Counted from the stretch's first letter, positions 27,533-35,867 are shown. The stretch: DNA of 64,000 bases from Sphingobacteriales bacterium (GCA_016192105.1 JACPUV010000053.1:1-64000), one strand, 5' to 3'. Numbers and translations: made by a program. The notes: a model not told the origin generated them from the letters alone.

Positions 27533-27562
27533 AGCTCCTGTCATTTGGCAGGGGCTTTTTTT
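27533..27562 (+). terminator. Terminator of dnaK
   Basis: AGCTCCTGTC and GGCAGGGGCT form a 10-bp stem with two G-T pairs and a 4-base loop, followed by seven T residues. Confidence 0.8.
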
Positions 27563-27758
27563 ATCAATTTCAGGCAGGGGCTGCGAGCCGACCCAGCGCA
27601 CAGGAATGAAATACGCTCCTGGTACAACCGATTCAAGCATTCCGTAATACTCATTCGTTGCCGCTGGATAACGGGTACTTCATGTTCCGGGAAAAGGGTT
27701 AATGCACATATTCGGATTGACACAGCAGTTGATCAGCGTTTCAAAAGATCTATTCATG

Positions 27759-28319
27759 TCAGATATGGGGGGCCAGGCAGTCTTTATATATAATGTGTTC
27801 TGTGCCGGTGCGTTGCTTAAGGGTATTTATAATCTCTTCCATACCCTGCTCATCGGCAAAATATTCGAAGAGGTATCCGTGGGTACAACTTTCATAATAG
27901 GCCTGGTAACTATTCAGGCGGAAGGAGCCAGGTATTGATTGAAAAAAAGCGGGATCATTTTCATGATGGCCGGCCATAACAAGCAACCGGCAATCCACGT
28001 CCTTGTGCAGATGGGTATTGATTTGCCCGATGGACTGGTAACCGCCGATATGCACCACCTGGACAGGCATATCATGGAAATAACCGGCCTTATCCGACTT
28101 GGTGAAACTGAAATGTGTTTCTGATTCCGGCCAGCTATGCTGGGATATAAAACTAAATTTATTCCGGCTGCCGTTTTCCTGATGAAGCAGGAGCGGGGCT
28201 TTTTTACGGAACATTTCTTTTTTTGCATACTGTTCCCAGGCCGGTATGAATTTTTCAGAGTCCAGCCTTGTCACAAATCCGATAAAGTGTATAATACTTG
28301 CTGATGTCATAGAGATCAT
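27759..28319 (-). CDS. Protein of unknown function, possible duplicated alpha/beta-barrel
   Basis: 186 residues (or 183 from a second ATG at 28310); no signal peptide. The start, IIHFIGFVTRLDSEKFIPAWEQYAK, and the later SYQAYYESCTHGYLFEYFADEQGMEEIINTLKQ each resemble one half of a dimeric ferredoxin-like (ABM/Dabb) fold, so the chain may hold two such modules; this is a guess from pattern. His and Cys residues (GHHEND, YESCTHGY) are present, but no enzyme family is recognised. It follows the FAS1 gene by 7 bp and is probably co-transcribed with it. Confidence 0.65.
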   Translation of the reverse strand: MISMTSASIIHFIGFVTRLDSEKFIPAWEQYAKKEMFRKKAPLLLHQENGSRNKFSFISQHSWPESETHFSFTKSDKAGYFHDMPVQVVHIGGYQSIGQINTHLHKDVDCRLLVMAGHHENDPAFFQSIPGSFRLNSYQAYYESCTHGYLFEYFADEQGMEEIINTLKQRTGTEHIIYKDCLAPHI

Positions 28320-28326
28320 TAAATGT

Positions 28327-28752
28327 TTAAGCGGGTTTCAGTTCAGGTGGCAGGTTGATACAGTCGATGCTGTGCACCACGCCATTGGAACCCTGCCTGT
28401 CTTTGGCCAGTATCCGTGCATTGTTGATATAAATATCACCATCCCGGGTAGTCACCTGGAGTTCATGCCCACCGAGTGTCTGTACTTTCTGACCAGTCCT
28501 GAAATCACGCTGCATTTTTTTCCCTTTAATAATATGGTAGGAGAGAATAGCACGCAGCCGGCTGCCATCCTGCTTCAATAAGGTTTCAAATAAATCTGCC
28601 TGGCTGAGTTTGCCAAAAGCCAGGTTCACCGGAGCCAGCAGGGTAAAGGGCCCGATGGCTCTTAGTTCATCTTCCAATCCGGAAGCTCTGATCGCTTTCA
28701 TAAAAGAAACCAGATTCTTATCTGCTTGTGATAACTCGAGTACTGTAGCCAT
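28327..28752 (-). CDS. Fasciclin (FAS1) domain protein
   Basis: 141 residues, a single FAS1 domain. The first conserved box GPFTLLAPVNLAFGKL (residues 33-48), the YHI segment (LSYHIIKGKKM), and the final box NGVVHSIDCINLPPEL are all present. Unusually there is no signal peptide, whereas most FAS1 proteins are secreted adhesion modules; either it is cytoplasmic or an upstream start was lost. It lies between the RRM gene (with terminator) and the unknown protein, on the same strand. Confidence 0.86.
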   Translation of the reverse strand: MATVLELSQADKNLVSFMKAIRASGLEDELRAIGPFTLLAPVNLAFGKLSQADLFETLLKQDGSRLRAILSYHIIKGKKMQRDFRTGQKVQTLGGHELQVTTRDGDIYINNARILAKDRQGSNGVVHSIDCINLPPELKPA

Positions 28753-28843
28753 TGTAATAGTGTATTACAGCAAAAACCGCGAGCAGGTATTGCTCAGGAT
28801 CAGGCTGGTACATGGATTGGATGTAAAACGGAAAGGGAAGGAA

Positions 28844-28871
28844 ATAAAGAGCTGATAAGTCAGCTCTTTAT
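28844..28871. terminator. Terminator after the RRM gene
   Basis: ATAAAGAGCTGA, loop TAAG, TCAGCTCTTTAT: a perfect 12-bp stem, starting 8 bp after the RRM stop on the - strand and followed there by T-rich sequence. Confidence 0.8.
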
Positions 28872-28878
28872 GCTGAAA

Positions 28879-29148
28879 TTACCATCTTTTATTTTCTGAG
28901 CGGGGGGCTTTCTCCCGGGCAACAGTCACGGACATCGCGCGTCCTTCGATTTCTTTCTGGTGGAGGTTCTTTATGGCTTCATTGGCTTCATTATCTGAAG
29001 GCATTTCCACAAAACCAAAACCACGGCTTTTGCCGGACTCCCTGTCCAATATCACTTTTGCAGAACTGACCGTGCCAAATTGTTCAAATAAAGTGTGGAG
29101 TTCATTGTCAGACGTGTGGAAACTAAGATTGGAAACATACAAATTCAT
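28879..29148 (-). CDS. Small RNA-binding protein with one RRM
   Basis: 89 residues, essentially one RNA recognition motif. RNP2 is LYVSNL (residues 3-8) and RNP1 is KSRGFGFVEM (about residues 40-49), with a beta-alpha-beta spacing typical of RRM. A short basic tail (REKAPRSENKRW) follows. Bacterial proteins of this type bind single-stranded RNA and are often cold- or stress-induced; the target is unknown. The upstream region (29149-29421) holds two small palindromes but no clear -7 box. Confidence 0.92.
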   Translation of the reverse strand: MNLYVSNLSFHTSDNELHTLFEQFGTVSSAKVILDRESGKSRGFGFVEMPSDNEANEAIKNLHQKEIEGRAMSVTVAREKAPRSENKRW

Positions 29149-29251
29149 AATACAGGTTTTTAAATAAACAATTGAAAAGAAGGTGAAAGGAACTGCTGCA
29201 CGAAGTAGAGAGGAATTAGTACAATGGATGTCTCTGTAAGAATTAATGTCG

Positions 29252-29293
29252 TTCAGAACTGAATGTAGGTAGCACCTATTTCACTACAGTGAA
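29252..29293. promoter_or_regulatory. Two short palindromes upstream of the RRM gene
   Basis: TTCAGAACTGAA (29252-29263) and TTCACTACAGTGAA (29280-29293), each an inverted repeat with a 2-base centre, 16 bp apart. They could be operator half-sites, but short palindromes also arise by chance. Confidence 0.3.
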
Positions 29294-29421
29294 GATACAC
29301 TATTACCCTCTTATAGATGGGTTTATCTTTTAACTGCCGGTGACGGATGATGATATTTACAAAAAGAAGGGTATAAGCGCTTAAGATATAAGGCTTATGG
29401 AAATTGCCGTGCACCCTTGCG

Positions 29422-30081
29422 TTACCTGATTGCATTCAAGCTTTCCTCAGAAAAATCAAGTAACGAAGCTAAAACCAGGTCAGCGGCAGACCAGCGGGGA
29501 TGGGTAAGCTGTTCTTTTGCCGGGACCAGCACACATTTCATCTTGGCAGCTTTTGCGGCGATCATACCATTGAAGGAGTCTTCAAATATAATACACTCTT
29601 CCGGTAAAACTTCCAGTGCTGCTGCACATTCAAGGAACACTTGCGGATGCGGCTTGCCATAGGGAAGACACTCTGCCGATGTAAATACCTGGAAGCGATC
29701 CCTGATCTTCAATTTGTCCACCACTACGTCCACAAGCGACATGGGGGAGGAGGTCGCCAATCCGGTTTTAAATGGCGGCTGGTTGAAAAAGTCCAGGATA
29801 TCAGCAGCCCCGGGTAACGCGACTCCATCCCGCCCGATCTTTTCGATGGCTTTCCGGATAATCGTTTCAACTGCTTCGGGAGCATGTTCCGGAGATACCT
29901 TATAAATGCGGAACCAATGGGCTACCCATTCTTCAGTTCGTAGCCCCGTACTGGTATGATATTGTTCAAGGGTCAGGCTGATCCCGAATCCCGCGAGGGT
30001 TTCAATCCCGGCTTCCTGCCAGAGTGGTTCACTGTCGATCAGTAAGCCATCCATATCAAAAATAGCTGCCTTGTATTGCAT
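29422..30081 (-). CDS. HAD-superfamily sugar-phosphate phosphatase (HxpB/beta-PGM-like)
   Basis: 219 residues from the ATG at 30081; an ATG five codons upstream (30096) is also possible. HAD motif I is AAIFDMDGLLIDSEP with two catalytic Asp residues; the helical cap follows; motif II is TSS (LATSSP), motif III is the Lys in YGKPHPQVF, and motif IV is FEDSFNG. Closest in pattern to hexitol or 2-deoxyglucose-6-phosphate phosphatases and beta-phosphoglucomutases. A beta-PGM role would need a maltose phosphorylase, which is not nearby, so phosphatase is the safer call. Confidence 0.87.
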   Translation of the reverse strand: MQYKAAIFDMDGLLIDSEPLWQEAGIETLAGFGISLTLEQYHTSTGLRTEEWVAHWFRIYKVSPEHAPEAVETIIRKAIEKIGRDGVALPGAADILDFFNQPPFKTGLATSSPMSLVDVVVDKLKIRDRFQVFTSAECLPYGKPHPQVFLECAAALEVLPEECIIFEDSFNGMIAAKAAKMKCVLVPAKEQLTHPRWSAADLVLASLLDFSEESLNAIR

Positions 30082-30125
30082 CCTGCAAACTTTCATCCGA
30101 ATGCGCAGCTTTCCAAATAATCGGA

Positions 30126-30719
30126 TTACTTTTTCTTTTGACCCAGGAAGATGCGGAAACCCACATTGAGGTTAAGGCCATTGGTGTAACTATTTCCATT
30201 GTTACCCCAGGCTCCTTTATACGTGAGTTCTGAAAACAGGGCACTGCGTTGGCCAACAAACCAGTTTAATCCGGCTCCGCCATAGGCATTCCATTCATGA
30301 AATTTTGCGCTGGATGTAGAACCGGAAAAATCTCTTGTGGTCGCAGAAGTGCGCAGGTATTGTATGCCGGCTACAAAATAAGGAACTACTTTACTGTTTG
30401 ATTTCAGGTAATACCGGGTGTACAGGTTCATGCCAAAGGAATTGTTCCGGCTGTTATAGATCGTACTGCCCAGGTTGTCCTTGATCCTTACTTTGCTGAA
30501 GTCAAGTACCGGGCCACCGCCGATCTCCCAGCGGTCTTTCAACATGTAACCGATATTGGGGGTGAAGGTAAAGTCATACGACTTAAATCGTTCCCGGGAT
30601 GAGAGATTCAGGTTAAACGGCGCATTGGTGGAAGTACTGATGTTCCAGGTGCCCTTTTCCAGTTGGGCGGAAGCGACGGAAGAAATAAACAGGGGAAGAA
30701 TGATCAGGATTGGTTTCAT
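30126..30719 (-). CDS. Small outer membrane beta-barrel protein
   Basis: 197 residues. Signal peptide of 18 residues (SVASAQ/L), then about eight amphipathic strands (GTWNISTSTN, YDFTFTPNIGYML, WEIGGGPVLDFS, FGMNLYTRYYL, VVPYFVAGIQYL, WNAYGGAGLNWFV, ALFSELTYKGAW, LNLNVGFRIFLG), the pattern of OmpA/OmpX-like 8-stranded barrels. Final residues are basic. It has its own -7 box 15 bp upstream and is followed by the HAD gene about 45 bp downstream. Confidence 0.85.
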   Translation of the reverse strand: MKPILIILPLFISSVASAQLEKGTWNISTSTNAPFNLNLSSRERFKSYDFTFTPNIGYMLKDRWEIGGGPVLDFSKVRIKDNLGSTIYNSRNNSFGMNLYTRYYLKSNSKVVPYFVAGIQYLRTSATTRDFSGSTSSAKFHEWNAYGGAGLNWFVGQRSALFSELTYKGAWGNNGNSYTNGLNLNVGFRIFLGQKKK

Positions 30720-30733
30720 GGTTTATTTTTTTT

Positions 30734-30741
30734 CAAAACTA
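30734..30741 (-). promoter_or_regulatory. Promoter -7 box of the small barrel protein gene (TAGTTTTG)
   Basis: Exact TAnnTTTG match on the - strand, 14 bp before the ATG at 30719. Confidence 0.5.
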
Positions 30742-30829
30742 GGCTCACATTATTTTTGTACTGCAGATGACCTGTTAAAAAAAATCTAATTGGGAATCAG
30801 CCGTTATAGTTGTTAAAACTTATCTTTCT

Positions 30830-31477
30830 ATGCGAAAATTCATCTTCATCCTGTTTGCCCTGATCACGTTAACCGCTTCTGGTCAGAAAGGTAAATTTCA
30901 TGCCGGGTTGATCGTAACCCTCTCCGGGGACACCCTGGGCGGTTTCGTAAACTGGAAGAAAAATGCAGGGAGTATGGATAGCCTCTATTTTAAAAGCAGG
31001 GAATCAGGAGAGACGGTTGTTTATAGCTGGTCATCGGTCAGGTTTATCCGTACCAACAAGGGAGAGGAGCGATTGGTTTGCACCGTGAAACGAACCCTCG
31101 ATTATATAGACCCCTTCACGTTCAACATTATGCTGCCGGACAGTACCGTAACAGAAGCCATTCCTTTAACACCCGTCTGCAAAGGGGTACATCTATCCCT
31201 GTATAAATTTTCAGGAGGCAATGATTATTTTTTTATCTATGATGGGAACAAGGTGGTACAATTGGTGCAAACCTACCGCTATCTTACAACCAGTGAAAAG
31301 ATGTTCTACCTGAGCCGCGTCCCCCGGTATTTTATCAATAGTATCTATAAAGCTCAGTTACTGGATTACTATGATTTTGATGCAGACCCGAAAATGGCCA
31401 ATTTGCTGGAAATGTCCACCTATGATGAACAATCCCTGCGTAAACTGCTGGTGAAAATGGATGACCGGATCAAATAG
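30830..31477 (+). CDS. Exported protein of unknown function
   Basis: 215 residues. Signal peptide of about 18 residues (TASGQ/K). The mature N-terminal part reads KGKFHAGLIVTLSGDTLGGFVNWKKN, the opening seen in many Bacteroidetes exported proteins of unknown role: a beta strand, then a phrase about SGDTLGGFV, then a basic turn. The C-terminal half is mixed helix and strand. No catalytic motif. Monocistronic, convergent with the TonB-C gene. Confidence 0.72.
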   Translation: MRKFIFILFALITLTASGQKGKFHAGLIVTLSGDTLGGFVNWKKNAGSMDSLYFKSRESGETVVYSWSSVRFIRTNKGEERLVCTVKRTLDYIDPFTFNIMLPDSTVTEAIPLTPVCKGVHLSLYKFSGGNDYFFIYDGNKVVQLVQTYRYLTTSEKMFYLSRVPRYFINSIYKAQLLDYYDFDADPKMANLLEMSTYDEQSLRKLLVKMDDRIK

Positions 31478-31490
31478 GCAGGTATATCGC

Positions 31491-32168
31491 TTATTGCCGG
31501 TCTGTTACCAGCAAACTGCCGGCCCCGATCTCTGTATCTTTTTTGCGGTTGTATAACCGGATTACCACCCGTCCCGGATTGCTGACTTTCACAATATAGT
31601 TCCCCTCACCAAGAGAGGTAATGCTGCCCTGGGAAACGGTGACCTGCACATCCTCCGGTTTCACTTTATGCACTTTTATCCTGACCGCGTTTTCCCGGTT
31701 CGTAAAAAGAGTATAAGGTTCACTGGTTAAAATTTCAAATCCGTCTTCTTCCACCAGGAAGGTGACCGGTTGCTTACGGTAAGCCCTGACCGGGCGACCG
31801 TTCTGTACGGCCGGGGTCCATTTACCCGACAATTTCAGCACCCGGATCACTTCCGTTTCCATCCCATAACCCAGACTGGTCAGCGCCTTGAAGTCAGCAA
31901 GCGTTCCATCCTTGTTTACAATGAACTGGATCACGACGGTAAATGTACCGGCCGGTGATTTATGATCCGTTGGGACGGATGCATTGATGGTTTTGGTTAA
32001 AAACTTCCTCCATGCATCGGTTCCGCCCGGGTACCCGGCTTCTACCTCCACCCGCTCAAATAACCGGATTTCATCCTTATCCGCGGAATCCGCCGAAAGG
32101 GATTGGGCCGATATATTTATTGCAAAAAGGCAGGACAGTAACAGGAAGGCAGGGAATTGAAATTTCAT
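31491..32168 (-). CDS. Exported TonB C-terminal domain protein with a GldM-like tail
   Basis: 225 residues from the ATG at 32168, which starts a signal peptide (FAINISAQ); an ATG 17 codons upstream gives a polar N-terminus. A TonB-C domain is visible at about residues 60-140: FIVNKDGTLADFKALTS, EVIRVLKLSGKWTPAVQNG, and YRKQPVTFLV. The last 65 residues (NAVRIKVHKVKPEDVQVTVSQ onward, with GSITSLGEGNYIVKVSNPG) resemble the repeating C-terminal beta-domain of the gliding protein GldM. There is no membrane anchor or proline-rich linker, so it is not a classical energy transducer. Confidence 0.8.
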   Translation of the reverse strand: MKFQFPAFLLLSCLFAINISAQSLSADSADKDEIRLFERVEVEAGYPGGTDAWRKFLTKTINASVPTDHKSPAGTFTVVIQFIVNKDGTLADFKALTSLGYGMETEVIRVLKLSGKWTPAVQNGRPVRAYRKQPVTFLVEEDGFEILTSEPYTLFTNRENAVRIKVHKVKPEDVQVTVSQGSITSLGEGNYIVKVSNPGRVVIRLYNRKKDTEIGAGSLLVTDRQ

Positions 32169-32268
32169 AAAAAGGCTTTCCTGCAAGGTATCATTTTTCT
32201 TCCTTTTATTCAGGGCCAACGGGCAGAGTTTGTCTAACTCCCCGTACCTTGCAGTCTATTCATTCTAT

Positions 32269-32661
32269 ATGGAAACAGAAATATTTACCTTATGTGATTT
32301 TGCCCAGGACAATCATTCCAAGTTAACGATTGTCGGCACATTTGACAGCATGCAGGCAGCGCAGTTTCCCGTGCAGCATCCTTCCTGCTCCGTGGCCTGC
32401 CGGTTACGATTCGCTGCTAAAGAAAGCGGGGATCATGATTTCAGGCTCCGGCTGATCGACAGCGGGGGCAAGGAGATCATCCAGCCGATCCAGGGCAATA
32501 TTTCGATCGGGGAACCGGCCAACGGCCAGTTTTCTTCCGTGAATATTGTCATCAATTTCAACCAGCTTAAGTTTGATACACCCGGCCGCTACTCTTTTGA
32601 ATTGTCTATCGACGGTCAGTGGATATCGGGGCTCCCGTTGTTCCTGACTAAACAGCCGTAG
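32269..32661 (+). CDS. DUF6941 family protein
   Basis: 130 residues from the ATG at 32269 (METEIFTLCDFAQ); 13 upstream in-frame codons are not conserved-looking. No signal peptide. The pattern ETEIFTLCDFAQDNHSKLTIVGTFD and the closing PGRYSFELSIDGQWISGLPLFL are those of DUF6941, a small cytoplasmic beta-rich family of unknown function. It is divergent from the TonB-C gene and 165 bp ahead of the decarboxylase gene, which has its own promoter. Confidence 0.82.
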   Translation: METEIFTLCDFAQDNHSKLTIVGTFDSMQAAQFPVQHPSCSVACRLRFAAKESGDHDFRLRLIDSGGKEIIQPIQGNISIGEPANGQFSSVNIVINFNQLKFDTPGRYSFELSIDGQWISGLPLFLTKQP

Positions 32662-32778
32662 GACTTTTGGTTGAACCGGTAACGCCGGATTCGGGACCCG
32701 GGTTCATTGCGGAACTGAACGGGCTTCCGGGCGCCGCAGGCCTGCTGAAATTTTTGGCCCTGAATTTCTCCAAACCTA

Positions 32779-32786
32779 TACTTTTG
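32779..32786 (+). promoter_or_regulatory. Promoter -7 box of the arginine decarboxylase gene (TACTTTTG)
   Basis: Exact TAnnTTTG match, 40 bp before the ATG; a TTTTTGG run about 20 bp upstream could be the -33 element. Confidence 0.5.
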
Positions 32787-32826
32787 TACGGTTTTAGAAA
32801 TTGTTGGCTCAACCCATTATTCGAAA

Positions 32827-34227
32827 ATGACAAATTCCTACTACGATCTCGTCAAGCAAACCTTTAATTTTCCCCAGGAGGGGATTGAAGTGGAAGATGG
32901 CAATCTTTATTTTAACGGCCTCGACCTCAAGGCCCTGATTGCCAAACACGGCACCCCAATGAAGCTGACCTACCTGCCCAAGATCGGGATGCAGATCAAA
33001 AAGGCCAAGACCATGTTTGCCAATGCCTTTAAGAAACATAAGTACGAGGGGAAATATTTTTATTGTTATTGTACCAAAAGCTCCCATTTCAGTTTTGTGG
33101 TGGAAGAGGCCCTTAAGAGCGATATTCACCTGGAGACTTCTTATGCCTACGATATCGATATCATCAAGAAGCTCTATACAAAAAAGAAAATCACCAAGGA
33201 TATCCATATTATCTGCAACGGGTTTAAACAAAAGGGATATACCCGCCGGATCGCGAGTCTCCTGAACTCCGGTTTTACCAATGTGATCCCGGTACTTGAT
33301 AACAAGGAGGAACTGAAGGATTATGCCCATTCCGTTAGAGTACCCTTCAAGCTTGGTATCCGGGTCGCGGCGGAGGAAGAGCCCAGTTTTCCGTTTTATA
33401 CGTCCCGCCTGGGAATCCGGGCCAAGGATATTCTCGAATTTTATGTGGACCGCATCGAAGGATACGAAAGCAAGTTCCAGCTGAAAATGCTCCATATTTT
33501 CCTGAACAAGGGGATCAAGGACGATATTTACTACTGGAGTGAACTGAATAAAGTGATCAATCTTTACTGCCAGCTGAAAAAGATCTGCCCCGAACTCGAT
33601 TCGATCAATATCGGTGGCGGGTTCCCGATCAAACACTCTCTTGGATTTGAATATGATTACCAGTTCATGATCAACGAGATTGTACGGAATATCAAAGTGG
33701 CCTGTAAAAAAGCCAAAGTGCCCATGCCGAATATCTTTACCGAATTCGGCAGTTATACGGTAGGGGAGAGCATGGCCCATATTTACAGCGTGGTGGCTGA
33801 AAAAGTGCAGAATGACCGGGAAACCTGGTATATGATCGATTCTTCTTTCATTACCACCTTACCGGATACATGGGGTATCGGGGAAAAATTCCTGATGCTG
33901 CCGGTCAACAAGTGGGACCAGGATTACCAGCGGGTGGTGCTGGGTGGCATTACCTGTGACAGTCATGATTATTACGATTCGGAAGAACATATCAATGAAG
34001 TGTTCCTGCCCAAGGTCAATGGAGATAAGGAGCCGCTTTTTGTGGGTTTTTTCCATACTGGAGCTTACCAGGACCAGATCAGCGGCTATGGCGGTATCAA
34101 GCACTGCCTGATCCCTTCACCGAAGCACGTGATCGTGGGTTACGACAAAAACGGGAAGCTGATTGATTGGGTCTATGCCAAACAGCAGACGGCACAGAGT
34201 ATGCTGAAGATTTTGGGTTATACATAG
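32827..34227 (+). CDS. Arginine decarboxylase, fold-III PLP type
   Basis: 466 residues. PLP-dependent decarboxylase of the alanine-racemase fold (Orn/DAP/Arg group 2), probably producing agmatine for polyamine synthesis. The PLP lysine is Lys84 in CYCTKSSH; the phosphate-binding glycine loop is INIGGGFP; the cross-subunit substrate motif is GGITCDSHDYY. The sequence is of the type annotated in Bacteroidetes as arginine decarboxylase, not the longer SpeA. Relatives with other substrates (diaminopimelate, carboxynorspermidine) cannot be fully excluded. A heptamer tract begins just after the stop. Confidence 0.9.
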   Translation: MTNSYYDLVKQTFNFPQEGIEVEDGNLYFNGLDLKALIAKHGTPMKLTYLPKIGMQIKKAKTMFANAFKKHKYEGKYFYCYCTKSSHFSFVVEEALKSDIHLETSYAYDIDIIKKLYTKKKITKDIHIICNGFKQKGYTRRIASLLNSGFTNVIPVLDNKEELKDYAHSVRVPFKLGIRVAAEEEPSFPFYTSRLGIRAKDILEFYVDRIEGYESKFQLKMLHIFLNKGIKDDIYYWSELNKVINLYCQLKKICPELDSINIGGGFPIKHSLGFEYDYQFMINEIVRNIKVACKKAKVPMPNIFTEFGSYTVGESMAHIYSVVAEKVQNDRETWYMIDSSFITTLPDTWGIGEKFLMLPVNKWDQDYQRVVLGGITCDSHDYYDSEEHINEVFLPKVNGDKEPLFVGFFHTGAYQDQISGYGGIKHCLIPSPKHVIVGYDKNGKLIDWVYAKQQTAQSMLKILGYT

Positions 34228-34233
34228 GGAGCG

Positions 34234-34254
34234 GGGAATGGTGAATAGTGAATA
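34234..34254 (+). repeat. Heptamer tract after the arginine decarboxylase gene
   Basis: GGGAATG, GTGAATA, GTGAATA, starting 7 bp after the stop codon. The G-rich form is on the sense strand. Confidence 0.6.
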
Positions 34255-34333
34255 AAGGCTTCCTTTTTTCTCAAGGCCGTTCCCGACCTTATCCATGCAC
34301 AAAATCAGACACGTAAGTATCACAGGGGGCCGC

Positions 34334-34347
34334 TTCACCATTCACCA
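34334..34347 (-). repeat. Two exact heptamers, TTCACCA, in inverted orientation
   Basis: TTCACCA twice on the + strand (TGGTGAA on the - strand), facing the GTGAATA units at 34234-34254 about 80 bp away. Confidence 0.5.
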
Positions 34348-34381
34348 CAAAAGGCAACATACGCCTGCATATAGTTGAATG

Positions 34382-34409
34382 CTCCTGCTGCCCGCTACCT
34401 GCTACCCAA
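34382..34409 (-). repeat. Heptamer tract downstream of a lipoprotein gene
   Basis: + strand CTCCTGC, TGCCCGC, TACCTGC, TACCCAA. The G-rich form is on the - strand, the sense strand of the lipoprotein gene that ends at 34467. Units resemble those inside argS. Confidence 0.65.
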
Positions 34410-34466
34410 AGAATTCTCTTTCGTAATTTTCAATAAGTAATTCTCGCAGAAGGCACCATTCTCCGT

Positions 34467-34832
34467 TTATTTGGAACTATGCCTGCTATACCTTTTCCAT
34501 TCCTTATACTCAAAATTACTGTAGCTGGCCCGGTTGATATAGTTCCGGTCGAGGTAGAAGCGGTTGTCATATCCCTTCCAGTATAGTAAACCCTGCGGTC
34601 CCCGGTGAAAATACTGCCCGTTGGAATGCCGGGCCATGGTAAACCCGGGGGTAGGACTGATGATCAGCGGCGCGGCTGCATGGGAAGGGCCATTATAGGA
34701 GCGATTAGCAGCAACAGGGGGCGGACCAGGATCCTTTTTTTTGTTGGCCCAGACCCGGCTATGCCCGCAACTGGTTAATAAAACTGCAACCACGAACACG
34801 GCCGCTGATGATAGGGTAAATGTTCTTTTCAT
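34467..34832 (-). CDS. Small lipoprotein of unknown function
   Basis: 121 residues from the ATG at 34832 (MKRTFTLSSAAVF). The signal peptide ends in the lipobox LLTSC, then GHSRVWANKKK and a proline/alanine-rich segment. The C-terminal half is Tyr-, Arg- and Asn-rich (GLLYWKGYDNRFYLDRNYINR), typical of small surface proteins in this phylum. No family recognised. It follows another lipoprotein gene (34891-35241) by 58 bp on the same strand and may be co-transcribed. Confidence 0.72.
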   Translation of the reverse strand: MKRTFTLSSAAVFVVAVLLTSCGHSRVWANKKKDPGPPPVAANRSYNGPSHAAAPLIISPTPGFTMARHSNGQYFHRGPQGLLYWKGYDNRFYLDRNYINRASYSNFEYKEWKRYSRHSSK

Positions 34833-34890
34833 GTCTCTGGTTTTAAAAATTAAAAAATACGAACAGTGTTGAAGACAGGAGGCTGGTTTA

Positions 34891-35241
34891 TTATTGGTTT
34901 CTTGTTTTTTTGGTCCTGATTGTTCCGGGTACACCGGTTTTTGTAACCGGTTCACCGGCGGGGGCCACCGGTTTGGTTTCAGGTACTACCGGGGCGGGCC
35001 CGGACAGCAACGCACTGTCTTTGGAAGGGAGAGCTTCATTTTTCACCCAGCCTGTTGCGGGTTGCGGGATACTGTCATCCTCCAGTTGCAGGAAACGGAC
35101 AGTTACCGCCTGGCTATCCTTCAGTGTCGCTTTACGGGGTCCGAAGATCCGGGCACTGTATTCCTTCCCTGCGGCGCAACTGGCTGCCAGCGCCACGATG
35201 AGCATTAATATAACCGCTTGTACTATTTTGACTGTTTGCAT
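34891..35241 (-). CDS. Small lipoprotein with proline-rich tail
   Basis: 116 residues from the ATG at 35241 (MQTVKIVQAVIL). The signal peptide ends in LAASC, then AAGKEYSARIFGPRKATLKD. The C-terminal 45 residues are rich in Pro, Val, Lys and Thr (VVPETKPVAPAGEPVTKTG), which looks like an unstructured linker, and the end is strongly basic. No family recognised. A cell-envelope location is inferred from the lipobox. Confidence 0.68.
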   Translation of the reverse strand: MQTVKIVQAVILMLIVALAASCAAGKEYSARIFGPRKATLKDSQAVTVRFLQLEDDSIPQPATGWVKNEALPSKDSALLSGPAPVVPETKPVAPAGEPVTKTGVPGTIRTKKTRNQ

Positions 35242-35321
35242 GGCGATAGCATTTATTTTAGTCCCGCGATCCATTGATCCTCATTCAATTCATTTGCCAT
35301 AAACTCTTAAAATATGTTAGC

Positions 35322-35774
35322 ATGAAATACTTTTTCATACTCTTAACAGTGCTCTTTTGTGGAATTGGTACGAAAGCACAAACGGCCGAAGACTCGGTCA
35401 AAGCCGTTGTTAACACGCTTTTTACCGGGATGAAGAATGCAGATGCCGCATTGCTCAAAACCTGTTTCGCGGACAGCATGGTTCTGCAAACCATCGTGCG
35501 TGGGAAAGAAGGCGGGATAAAAGTGATAAATGAAAACCCGGCGGAGTTTATTGATTTTGTCAGCAAGCAAAAGCCGGGTCTTGCAGATGAACGGATCCGC
35601 TTTGAAACCATTAAGATCGACGGGCCACTGGCCCTGGTTTGGACGCCCTATGAGTTTTACTACAACGGGCAGTTCAGTCATTGCGGGGTCAACTCCTTCC
35701 ACCTGGTCCGGTTCGGCAATGGCTGGAAGATCCAGTTCCTGATCGATACGAGAAGGAAACAGGGATGCCAGTAG
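35322..35774 (+). CDS. Exported NTF2-like (SnoaL/DUF4440 type) protein
   Basis: 150 residues from the ATG at 35322, which begins a signal peptide (IGTKAQ/T). The mature part is one NTF2-like domain: helix DSVKAVVNTLFTGMKNADAALLKTCFADSMVLQTI, strands ALVWTPYEFYYNGQFSHCGVNSFHLVRFGNGWKIQFLID. This cone-shaped fold binds or turns over small ligands in many unrelated contexts, so the function is open. The stop codon is merged with the start of a heptamer tract. Confidence 0.84.
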   Translation: MKYFFILLTVLFCGIGTKAQTAEDSVKAVVNTLFTGMKNADAALLKTCFADSMVLQTIVRGKEGGIKVINENPAEFIDFVSKQKPGLADERIRFETIKIDGPLALVWTPYEFYYNGQFSHCGVNSFHLVRFGNGWKIQFLIDTRRKQGCQ

Positions 35775-35801
35775 GATCCGGGAGCCAGGAGTCCGGCGAA
35801 G
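35774..35801 (+). repeat. Heptamer tract at the stop codon of the NTF2-like gene
   Basis: GGATCCG, GGAGCCA, GGAGTCC, GGCGAAG; the first G is the last base of the TAG stop. G-rich form on the sense strand. Confidence 0.6.
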
Positions 35802-35867
35802 TACGATAGGTTTATTAATGACAGACTTATTGGCCAAGAAAAGTATTTTGTACGTACCAACCCTGCA

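Noticed and set aside
27563..27758. Small genes in the gap after dnaK
   Set aside because: Short frames on both strands have no start context, no domain and biased composition.
34833..34955. N-terminal extension of the lipoprotein gene ending at 34467
   Set aside because: The internal ATG at 34832 begins a proper signal peptide with a lipobox, and the extension would overlap the neighbouring gene.
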